NCBI GenBank assembly: GCA_977006965.1
Contig: OZ345373.1
Location: forward strand, 1,550,001 to 1,614,000
Length of the DNA: 64,000 bases
Reading direction: 5' to 3'
From: Phymatolithon calcareum
Taxonomy: Eukaryota > Rhodophyta > Florideophyceae > Hapalidiales
The translations under genes were made by a program, and so were the position numbers. The notes beneath the pieces were generated by a model. The model was not told the origin of the DNA. It ran no database searches and saw only the letters and a program-made list of their open reading frames with translations. Numbering within the stretch: position 1 is the stretch's first letter; every line of letters begins with the position of its first letter. Shown in pieces: positions 31,536 to 40,585 of the stretch.

Positions 31536-31809
31536 TGTTAGTGATAATACTTCAATCTCGCGCCTACATATATGCACGCGCCGAGCTTCTTGTTCAGAAG
31601 AAGCGAAGCCGAAGGGGAAGCGCACACTTACCTTGCTGCTCTTTTGTTTTCTCTTTCTCGCTGACCGTTCCGGGTTAACCACGGACCCCAATAAATACCG
31701 GAGGAGTCCTTCTTTCCTCCGGGTGTTCTTGCCCGCTATTATTGCCGCGTGCGTGAGCACGCCTTCTACCCTACACTGCGCTACGTGTCATACGCTGTAG
31801 CATACAACA
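31536..31809 (+). repeat. Copia 5' LTR, 274 bp
   Basis: TGTTAGTGAT...CATACAACA, direct copy of 39346-39619. Contains CCAATAAAT as a possible polyadenylation signal and a GGAGGA...TCCTCC stem. Confidence 0.93.
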
Positions 31810-31822
31810 GTTATGGGCCCAG
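31810..31822 (+). promoter_or_regulatory. primer-binding site complementary to the anticodon arm of initiator tRNA-Met
   Basis: GTTATGGGCCCAG directly follows the 5' LTR. It is complementary to CTGGGCCCATAAC, the anticodon stem and loop of eukaryotic initiator tRNA. Drosophila copia uses the same half-tRNA priming site. The ATG of gag (31813) lies inside it. Confidence 0.85.
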
Positions 31823-33684
31823 AGTCTGAGACAAGTGCCGTGCGCGGCATCGCCGATCCGCGGAAGTTCTCTCCGGGCCAGGATCTCTACGCCTGGCGGA
31901 AGAGTGTCGAGAACTGGGTCGACATAATTACGGTCGGAGCTGCTAGAGGCAAAGACAAGCATTATAAAACTGTCTTCGTCAATCTCGGTCGTCACCTCTA
32001 TGACCGAGCTCTTCCACTTGCGCAGCAGTCGATCGTCGATCATGCAAAGGAGAGCAATTTGATTGATTACAAGCAAAACGGCCAGGTCGCCGCCGTCTAA
32101 GAGATTGTGGATCTCATTGCGGTTGACCCTCCTATAGTCGTCATCACTCGCTTGATCTACTCGTTCAACAGAGTTGTGAAGTGCAAGCGAACCAAGAACG
32201 AGTTGCTCACCCAGTTTGTTTCTCGGTTTCATGGTCTTGCTTCGCAGCACTTAATCCATGCAGGGGTTTCATCTTCATCCCAAGTGGGCGGAGTTCTCGC
32301 TATAACGTTACTCGGGAACGCCAATCTTGGAGAGGCTACTCATCAGAGCGCGAAGATTCAGTTAATCAACGCTGCTCAGTTTCGAAAGGATAAGGAGAAG
32401 AAGGAACCATATGCTCTGACAGATCGAGACTCCGAGGACTTAGAGAAGGTGAAGGAAACGCTCTCGTCGGGATTGGCACTTAGTCAAGTGATTAATGTCA
32501 ATGGCAGTCGCTTTGAAATGCCATTCTATACTGTTCTGGGAGATGGACTTCTTCTTGTTGGAAATGACGCCCTACACAAGTCCGCCAAGGATATGGATAT
32601 TGCGTCTAAAGTCTTTCAAAAACTGTCGGTGTATTCGCATGGACTTCCTAGGATTGTTTCCGATGATCCAGAATTCAAAAAATCCAAATTCATTCGCGCT
32701 CTTGAGTCATGCGGAACAAGATTTGAGGCTCGTCCTGCTCGACGTCACAACAAAATCGGTATCGTCGAGGCAAGGCATAATAGTCTTCGTATTTTCGTCC
32801 AGCGATTGACGAAAGACGCAGATCGTTTTAAGGCTCTACATGGCATTCCAATTCCATACTCTGCTATTCTCTCGAAAGCTACATTCCTTGGCATTGTATT
32901 GCGAGGAAATTCAAAACTCAGTAGCTTTGAACTTTCTCGAGGATATCACCCTTCTCTTGCTGGTTTACCTCAAACCGCAGTGTCGAAGGAAATATTCGAT
33001 GCACATGAAGAACAAATGTCTCGGAGAGCCATATCTCTCATGCTTTCCTCGAGAGCCCCGAGCTTGAGCAAGAAAAATCTTCTACCAAAAGGTACACCTG
33101 TATACTATTTCGCTAAAGCGAATAAGCAAGGAATATAGAAAATCGGATTTGTTGCTGACGCGAAAGAACACTTAGTTGAGGTATCTCGAAATTCTAAGGG
33201 CTCTGGTCACAAGATTCTCGTAGCATATGAAGACATTCGTATGGTACCTTCTACGTCCTTACTGTACGAGATGGAAAATATCGAGCTCGACCTCAATCAA
33301 GAGAATGATGACTTGCGACCCCTTCCTATGTTGATTTCAACACCAGCTTCATCATCAGCTACTCAGCATACAGAAGAAGCTGTGCTCTTAGCTAGTCATC
33401 CACTCTCGCGGTCTCTCTTCTCGAAATCAGTTCGTCCGAAGAGTTTCGATGGACAATCTTTCGATATCGATTCACCGACATCTAATGACTCACGCGGAAA
33501 AGATATCGGAGAATACTCGTTCAGGCCTGCATCGGAACTTCCTCTTGAAATGCCTTCTAGTGAGGACAAAATTCTAGAAAATGTAAAGGATATTATTGGG
33601 GATAATCCTGCGACAGAGTTTCAATTACAATTTGTTCTTCATTGGCTGTTGAAGAAGGTTATAGATGTCGAGAAGGAGAAGTAA
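31813..33684 (+). pseudogene. gag-int: Copia gag plus truncated integrase, two in-frame stops
   Basis: One frame from ATG 31813 to TAA 33684 is broken by TAA 32098-32100 and TAG 33136-33138. Residues 1 to about 220 are a Copia gag (DLYAWRKSVENWVDIITVG, TQFVSRFHGLASQHL). The sequence then passes directly into the back half of an integrase, with VSDDPEFKKSKFI (second catalytic Asp) and NKIGIVEARHN (catalytic Glu). The nucleocapsid knuckle, protease and first integrase Asp are absent, indicating an internal deletion near 32,480-32,600. The last 150 codons are the Ser-rich linker that precedes RT. Inactive. Confidence 0.8.
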
Positions 33685-34046
33685 AAAAATCTGTCGAAGT
33701 GGTCTCAATCAGAGACATACCCCGTTCTGCCAATGTCATTTCGTCTCATCACTTTTTCACGTTGAAAAAGGACGAACATACTGGGAAATTCAAGCTGAAA
33801 TGCCGAATGGTCCCTCATGGAAATCAAGATTCTATGAAGAACATACTTCGATCTGATTCCTTTACAGCTCAGTTTCCAGTCATACGAACTGTACTATCGA
33901 CGGCTGCCTTACATCGGCTCCAACTCGCTAAAATCGACATATCCGGTGCTTTTTTGCAAGCTAAGGACATAGAGCGAGACATCTATGTTAGGCTTCCAGC
34001 CTCTTGGATGGCATATTCTGGTGAGCGATGGAAACAACACAAAAAC

Positions 34047-34065
34047 TGGAATTTAGTGTCCCAGG
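34047..34065 (+). repeat. 19-bp terminal inverted repeat, left
   Basis: TGGAATTTAGTGTCCCAGG; exact complement at 36627-36645. Confidence 0.88.
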
Positions 34066-34187
34066 TAAAATTCAATAGCAAAGGACTTTACAGTAATACT
34101 CGAAAAGAAGCTCGCGGGAAGTGAGCGGCAAAATTTTACAAAAATTGATGAAAGAACTCGGTAAATTTGTTTCACATTTTCTTTATT

Positions 34188-35765
34188 TCAATATTCAGGA
34201 ACAAGGCCACAGTATTTCTCAGGGTGTTTTTCAATAATGTGTTGCAAGTAATCGAACAGCTGCTCCTTCTTCCACGTTCCATCTGTATCTAGTGCAAGAC
34301 CACAACGTATCATAGCCTTGCGTACAATCGGAATACCTTTTTCATCCTGCATGCTGTTCAACTTTTCCACGCATCGCACCGCGAGTTTCATATAATATGT
34401 CTTACCAGGGTTGTTTAGTTTGCCGGAAGCATCTGGACCGAATGCCCAATCTCCCTCTTCCATGCGCTACAATTTCTCTGCCTCCCATTCCTCTCGCCAT
34501 AAAGACCTAATTTTTTGAATAACAAAAGAATCCAAAGGCTGACACATATGCGTGCTGTTCGGCGGAAGATACCGAATCTTAGTGTTGATAGAGTTCAATG
34601 ATTCCACCTGTTGTGGCGTTTCATTTTGACCAGAGCAATTGTCCATGAACAAGGATCTCGTCCGACCAATAGGGTCACTTGAAATGGCTCGCGGTTCGTT
34701 TAACCACTGGTTGAACACATTTTTGTCCATCCAACCCCTCGGCCCGGTTTTGTATGAAACACCGGGTACATTGCCAGGAACACCCAGTATGGGATAGTTT
34801 CGGTTCCTGTTGCGAAAAATCATAAATGGTGCTTCAATTTTGGCGTTCACTCCTCCACTGATACGCAAAACCATAGTCATACCTTCCCCGCCTGAGACAA
34901 CGTCCGCATAGTTCACTTTCTTGCATCCATACACTCCTAGAGAGTAATGGCCATCCATGTTAAAAATAAAGTGCGTCTCATCCATGTTCTCCACCATGTT
35001 CTCGTCCAGCACACAATCTGAAAATTCGCGCTCCAATTGGCCGAGATGATGGGAAATCAACTTCTCGGTGTATATGTTATGGGCGTTGCACCGTTGCAAA
35101 GAGCCGGACTGCCTTTGTATGACGATATTGCATCTGTTCATGAACGATTGGATCCAGTTGTCTGTCACATGTGTAATGATTGGGCGATGAGTATGATCGT
35201 CAAGGTCGGTTGACACGAATGGAGATGTGGGGTCGGAGAGTGTACGGAGTGCAATATGTTTCAAAAGCCGTCTGCTTAACTGGACACCAGCAGCGCTCAG
35301 TCTTTCAAATTCTTCCAATAGAACAGAGTGTAAATACTCCACCCATGCATATCGCTTTCTTCTACGACCAGTTAAAGCTTTGATAGGTACACGTCTTTGA
35401 GAAACTCCAATGGTACGTCTTGATTGGATGAACGTAGCCTTATCCTCTGGTGTGGTCAGTTTTTGAAGATAAGATTGGCGACTGTTCCACCAACGGATTG
35501 ATTTCTTCCGATTGGCTCCATAGGACTTCATATCCGTTACTCGGAAGATGGTTGGAAAGTGCTGCACAGGGCGAGCGCCAATTGCGTCATCACTTCCGGA
35601 GGTTTCGACCTCGTTAATCATCCATAGAATAACTGCCTTCCTTTGCGACTTAGTTGAAACAGCCTGGGTCCTCCGACAAAAAGATGGGTGATGTTGATTG
35701 GTTGAGGGTGGTACATTGGTGGCGGAGTTGGACATTCTCGGTCTCAAACGAGCGGCGCTTTGCAA
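34188..35765 (-). pseudogene. pogo/Tigger-like DDE transposase, one in-frame amber stop
   Basis: Start at 35765. 432 codons precede TAG at 34469-34467, and the same frame continues for 93 more codons to 34188. The N-terminal third is basic with helix-turn-helix-like segments (KRYAWVEYLHSVLLEEFERL, RLLKHIALRTL), fitting Tc5/CENP-B-type DNA binding. Catalytic residues are Asp262 (NMDETHF), Asp375 (LFMDNCSGQNET) and Asp412 (MCQPLDSFVI), a DDD triad with 36 residues between the last two. LPPNSTH before the third Asp is characteristic of DDE_1 enzymes, and related proteins are common in oomycetes. The single TAG after residue 432 removes a C-terminal domain; otherwise the gene looks intact. Confidence 0.87.
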
Positions 35766-36280
35766 GGTCGAGAGTATGGTGGAATGGTTGAGTGGGGCTA
35801 TCTGCGACTCTCGGAAGAGATTTAGTCCTTATATGCTTTACTCAAGCATAAGAGCAACAACGCTTAACTAATGCATATAGATACATTCTATATGGAGAGT
35901 ATATGAAAGGCCATATCATCCAATGATTCTGCGCTATCATTTCTAAACACACCGAGTTGCTTCTGGTGCTCCGAGGAGCAGCGCTGTTGGTCAATAGCAT
36001 TACTGTAAACGGCGCCTGTTTCCTGAAACGTTTTTTGTCATGACGCGTTAGCTTAAGATCCAGCTTTGAGGAAGTCAGCATCTTCAAATACTATCATTAG
36101 CGCCATTTTGTGTTCAAATTAAGAAACAAAAATTAAAAAAACGAAGGTTTTAGACGTAAGCTATCCATCTGGCGACATTTTCAATGAGTGGCGTTTACCT
36201 GCGCTGGCGCAATGTGACTAAGCATTTCCCGAACAACCCTCTTTAGATCTCGCGCATAGGACAAATTAAAGTCTGTTCCT

Positions 36281-36348
36281 CCCCTGCCTAGAAGATTGAA
36301 CCCGAGACCTCATGACTCATCACTGCGCACAGATAACCGACTATCCAG
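36281..36348 (-). other. tRNA-like sequence (A and B boxes) inside the DNA transposon
   Basis: On the minus strand TGGATAGTCGGTTATC fits an A box with D-arm. GAGGTCTCGGGTTCAATC 33 nt later fits a variable loop plus a T-arm close to the B box consensus. The anticodon loop and acceptor stem do not fold convincingly. Perhaps an old tRNA or SINE head inserted into the transposon. Confidence 0.4.
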
Positions 36349-36626
36349 ATTCCCGGAATTTATGCGAGTCTATTCGGCTACCTTGTTTCAATGGGAGCTA
36401 TGTTTTGTATATAAACTAAAGTGCTTCCAAGTAGATAAGCTTGCAGCTTCTGTAAGATCTAACGTATATTAGAGGAGGAGCCTAATGAAAGTTTCAGAGA
36501 AAATTTTTAATTTTGTAGGATGGTATTTTTTATTAATTTGGAAAAGTTTTAAGAGCTCATGGAGTACTACAACCCCTATAGGAACCCTCCTACAACTTAC
36601 GATATGGTTATTCTTACAGTGCCGAC

Positions 36627-36645
36627 CCTGGGACACTAAATTCCA
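36627..36645 (-). repeat. 19-bp terminal inverted repeat, right
   Basis: Exact inverted copy of 34047-34065. Confidence 0.88.
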
Positions 36646-37998
36646 TATTCGGTGTACTAAATCCTGCGTATGGTTTGGTCGATTCTGGAAGGCTATGGCA
36701 GCTTGACGTAGAAGGATGGATGATTTTCTCCTACAAGCTTGAACAGATTCCTGGTTTTCCGCAGCTATTCGTACTGCGAGAGTCGAAAAGTCGTCCAGAT
36801 CTTCTCATTGCTAAGGTTGTCGACTACTTCCTTCTGGCTGGAAATTCATCTCAAATACACCGCTTCCACGATGATTTATCCGCGGAGTACAAGGTTGGAT
36901 TATTTAATCCCCATCCTCCTTTTGTCTTCAATCGTCTACGTATTGATGTGAATGCCAATGGTGATATTAGAGCATCAATGGAAGAGTTCATGGGGACGAT
37001 CAGGCCTCTAGACATTTCTCGCCTGAGGCGCAAGCAAAACAATGATAAGGCCAGTTCGGACGAAATTACCAGCTTTCTGTCGGTTACGGGAAAGCTTAAC
37101 TTTCTTGGCCATGGTGTTTTGCCTGTCGCTGGATTTGTGACAAGCCATTATCAGAAACGGATAAGCCGATTAACCGTGGATGATATGCGAGAATTGAACT
37201 CCGCTCTTAAAGAAGTGCAGAACCTGCAGCCGATCTTTTTTTATCCAGTCCCGCCTTTGAGCTTCAAAGCAAAATATCTTGCTTCTCAGACGCCTCTCAC
37301 GGACGCTACTCATATGGTCAAACGGGATATATTTCCGGACTCCTAACTTCGCTTCTATACCATGTTTTGGACTGTTACAGCTCAAAGCAAAGTCGTATCT
37401 CCTTTTCTTCTGTTGGGTGCGAAATAATCGCTGCAGCAGCTTCTGCCGACCGTGCCAGTTATATGGTTCAGAGCATCCGCACTCTTCATGATGCTCACTA
37501 TTCGCTTCCTTTGGTGATCACAGAGGACTCGCTTGGACTTTATTCCACCATCAACACGCTCCACGAAGGCAAAAACTATCGTCTGCGCCCAACTGTCGCT
37601 CGTTTACGTGATTCATTTGAATCGGGGGAAATCAGCACGAAACAATGGATTGCTGGTTCCAGGAAAATTGCTGATGCCTTGACCAAGCGCAGCACAGCAA
37701 TGTGCCGGACCCTCAATCAAGTTTGCTCCACTGGGAAAATTGAATCCAATCTATTCGAAACTTCCAAACGAGCTTTATCCCAAGACTTGCTATAGTCTAT
37801 ATTTCGCTTCTACTACTTCCCTTGCCAGCTAGGCAATGATTCTATCGAACATAACGCATCTCAAGATAAATTCTCCATCGCTTGACTCTGTCAAGACCTT
37901 TTGTTGCTCCCCCTCGTCATGGTTTCCAATCGCTTCTTCTTCTTTGATGCAGATAATCCTCTTCGTGCCCGTTTGGTCGAAGAAGAATAGACGTTTAC

Positions 37999-39331
37999 CT
38001 AGCGGCACTCGATAAAGTCCTCAAGCCGCGCGCTATTCCCGCAACAAGCACTAAGTGCTTCTTCCGACAGCTTCAGTGTTTTCGTTTCCATTCTGTCGTA
38101 AATCTTGCGTTTATCTGCGTCAACACATATCAAGTGATCAACACCGGGATATCCGCGCAGTCTGACGAGACCGACACCTCTCATCAAGTGCAATACCCAA
38201 TGCACATCGAAGTGTTTCTTCTCGTTTCCGTCATACTCGCGGAATTTGTCAAGACTGACAAAACCAATAGAACTTTAAACCCACTTCTTGTAGAGCACTA
38301 TGGGACAAATGTCTGAATCCTGGTCCGCTAAGCACACGAGTCTCTCCTGGGTGCAGGAAGCACCAGGCATCAACCAAGTCTAAAATTTGTTCTTTCGTTT
38401 TGCCCGTTTGATGCATCGGATGATCAGCATCAAACGCTTTTGCTGCTCCAAGGGTCGTGATCACCATCGTGAACAAAAGATGCAGATACCAACATTTGTC
38501 TTCCCCGGCACCATACATGCAGCTGGCTTCAAAACCTCGCTTCGAATCGCTTCTTTCGCAATATTTCACCTATCGCACATCCCAGCGATTTGCATCTAGA
38601 GCATTGGTCGTCTCGAGCTCGATCGCCTTGTTTAAGCCCCATCAACGGGCAATGACCAAGTCTAGTTTGCGTTTGGGACGGGTGTCACACCACGCTTTCA
38701 CACTTTTCCCAACCAAAGCTAAAAAGCGCTCTCCATTCATCTGCACGACATGGTTTAAGTTCTTGAACTTCATACTGTACGGTGTAGATGGTTGCGCCGA
38801 GCTTCTGGCGCCGTTGTACCACACGGCCTCGTACTCTCGGCGTGCGTACGTGTCAAGTGCGATAAAATTTCGAGCCGCCTTGGACGCCAACGTCTTACGT
38901 GGCGCCCTTCCGCCGTTATTTTTAGCGGCCGTTTGCTTACTGTGAACGATCAGATTGGTCAAATGTGAGGCTGACGGTATCACAAAACGAGCAAATTTAT
39001 AGCTAGGTGCATTCCAGATGTTGCACGAGTAGCCGGCCAGCACACTTGCTTAATTTTGTTTCAACCACCTGCGTCGGACCACTTTTCCTCCCACACTTCG
39101 CAATTTATCGCTCACGCCCGTGTATGCTGCTTCCAGATACTCAAATCTGACTTTCCCAGTCTTCGAATTTTTCTCGGTCAGTGAATATTTTCGATATATG
39201 GGTCTCCTTGCCAAGTGAATATCCTCGTTAATTCGGGACTCTGCTATCATATTTTTGACAACACGGTATGATGACACATTGTTGTCAACTGGAGGGGTGT
39301 TGATCATGTCGATCTCCGTAGCATTTATCAT
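37999..39331 (-). pseudogene. antisense ORF of the Copia element with histone H3-tail-like segment
   Basis: Minus-strand frame between RNase H and the 3' LTR, opposite to gag-pol. From ATG 39331 the frame runs to 38249 with stops at 39052-39050, 38644-38642 and about 38,580, then shifts near 38,245 and ends at 37999: some 440 codons. At 38938-38870 it encodes KQTAAKNN followed by GGRAPRKTLASKAAR. This matches histone H3 residues 4-26 at 17 of 23 positions. The rest is not the H3 fold; it has FERFLALVGK-like, GAGEDKCWYLHLLF and CFLHPGETRV segments I do not recognise. Antisense extra ORFs are known in some plant LTR elements. It could instead be a separate element inserted here. Broken, so inactive in this copy. 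Confidence 0.6.
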
Positions 39332-39345
39332 AAGAAGATATTTTG

Positions 39346-39619
39346 TGTTAGTGATCATACTTCAATCTCGCGCCTACATGAATGCACGCGCCGAGCTTCT
39401 TGTTCAGTAGAAGCGAAGCCGAAGGGGACGCGCAGAGTTACCTTGCTGCTCTTTTGTTTCCACTTTCTCGCTGACCGTTCCGGGTTAACCCCGGATCCGA
39501 ATAAATGCCGGAGGAGTCCTTCTTTCCTCCGGGTGTTCTTGCCCGCTATTATTGCCGCGTGCGTGAGCACGCCTTCTACACTACACTGCGCTACGTGTTA
39601 TACGCTGTAGCATACAACA
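39346..39619 (+). repeat. Copia 3' LTR, 274 bp
   Basis: TGTTAGTGATCATAC...CATACAACA. No convincing polypurine tract lies immediately before it (AAGAAGATATTTTG). Confidence 0.93.
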
Positions 39620-40207
39620 CAGTCAGCTCATGGCGCAAAGGAAGAAAGCTGTACAGCCTAGTGGTCACTCTATGACCTGTCGTTCCAGATTCCAACTGGA
39701 GACTCAAATATCAAAATATAGAATTGGAGAGCTCTTTGGAGGTCTCTTATGACACCTGGTGACCAAAGAGCAAGACCAATGCAGACATGTGTGGTATAGT
39801 GGTCTTTAGATCTTTGACGACACGTGACACGCGTGGACGTAATCCTGGAAGGAACTGTAAGGCATAGATGCCTGTGCACCGATCTCTAGATCTGCGCTCC
39901 AACGCTTTTCTCCAATCTCAGAGTTGAGCGCCGGATCTCAGAGGAATCCAGCGCAACCTCAAACTATCCTTACATCGTTCTGCACAGCCAACTTTGGCAC
40001 GTTACCTGTAACATTGTCCCTAGACGTCTGTCAACCTCTGCGAAGCTAACCATCGTCCCTATAGCACTTCCCGAACGCTCTTCCACGCTATCAACGTGTC
40101 TACGGGACTGGTACCGCAAGGGCTACCGACACCCTCGTTAGTTATCCTAGAATATGCTTTGAAGAATTACGTGCACAGGGAGCAGTTCTCGGGAAACGCA
40201 CACCGTC
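39620..40207. other. no supported gene
   Basis: Follows the 3' LTR. No ORF with motifs and no continuation of repeat R1 is recognisable. Confidence 0.3.
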
Positions 40208-40225
40208 ACTGGGAAAGAGCTGAAC

Positions 40226-40585
40226 GTGGAGAAAAGACTGATTTATTCAGTTGCTCATTTCACAATGTTGGATGCAACTTACAAGAAACAAGTGTGCCAG
40301 CATTCGGCTGTTCGAAAAATAGATGTTCAGGAAAATATGGATCTGCAGAGAGCGGAAGTCCGCGCGAAACAGTACTCCTTGTTGGTTACCACACAGATTC
40401 TTGTTCGATCTGTTATCCCCAACGAATACGCCTACGAAGACGTTGCAACGACTAAAGTCTGCAATCTCATGCGTTTGACCATCTTCAGGTCATCACAAAG
40501 AAAAGTGGCAACCATGGACAGCGCGTTAGTGCCGCTGGAAAACTGCGTCGGCACTTGGCCTATTCTTGCAGAACTACTATTTTAA
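40226..40585 (+). CDS. hypothetical ORF, 119 aa
   Basis: ATG-initiated with ordinary amino-acid composition (YKKQVCQHSAVRKIDVQENM, QYSLLVTTQILVRSVIPNEY). The frame is open for some distance upstream of the ATG. No family recognised. Possibly an exon or a TE fragment. Confidence 0.3.
   Translation: MEKRLIYSVAHFTMLDATYKKQVCQHSAVRKIDVQENMDLQRAEVRAKQYSLLVTTQILVRSVIPNEYAYEDVATTKVCNLMRLTIFRSSQRKVATMDSALVPLENCVGTWPILAELLF

Larger units (their letters stand above)
34047..36645 (-). mobile_element. pogo/Tigger-type (Tc1-mariner superfamily) DNA transposon, 2.6 kb
   Basis: Perfect 19-bp terminal inverted repeats, TGGAATTTAGTGTCCCAGG at 34047-34065 and its complement at 36627-36645, bound a unit holding one transposase gene. 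It splits the Copia RT between a Trp-Lys region and the YGLVDSGR motif. No TA duplication is recognisable: the left flank is AAAAC and the right flank TATTC. Either the target mutated after insertion or this family duplicates something else. 870 bp of non-coding sequence lies between the transposase start and the right end. Confidence 0.85.
33642..37795 (+). pseudogene. Copia reverse transcriptase-RNase H, split by the DNA transposon at 34047-36645
   Basis: 5' part 33642-34046: VISSHHFFTLKKDEHTGKF, the KIDISGAFLQA block (first catalytic Asp) and a YVRLPASW block. 3' part 36646-37795: NPAYGLVDSGRLW (the LYGLKQ-type motif), VVDYFLLAG where the catalytic pair Asp-Asp is Asp-Tyr, then TGKLNFLGHGVLPV and RNase H (SVGCEIIAAAASADRA, WIAGSRKIADALTKR). 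The two sides of the insert are in the same codon phase. A frameshift near 37,345 separates RT from RNase H and another lies near 33,650. The loss of the second Asp alone would abolish polymerase activity. Confidence 0.85.
31536..39619 (+). mobile_element. Ty1/Copia LTR retrotransposon with nested DNA transposon
   Basis: 274-bp direct LTRs at 31536-31809 and 39346-39619 enclose gag, a truncated integrase, RT and RNase H in Copia order (integrase before RT), all plus-strand. A 2.6-kb DNA transposon interrupts the RT. The zinc knuckle, protease and first half of the integrase are missing, so the element had lost autonomy. The LTRs differ at about 15 of 274 positions by my count. No target duplication is seen (TTTGT on the left, CAGTC on the right). 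An antisense ORF occupies 38.0-39.3 kb. Confidence 0.92.

Noticed and set aside
36480-36660. Plus-strand ORF at 36485 as a small gene
   Set aside because: It lies inside the right end of the DNA transposon and crosses its terminal inverted repeat into Copia RT.
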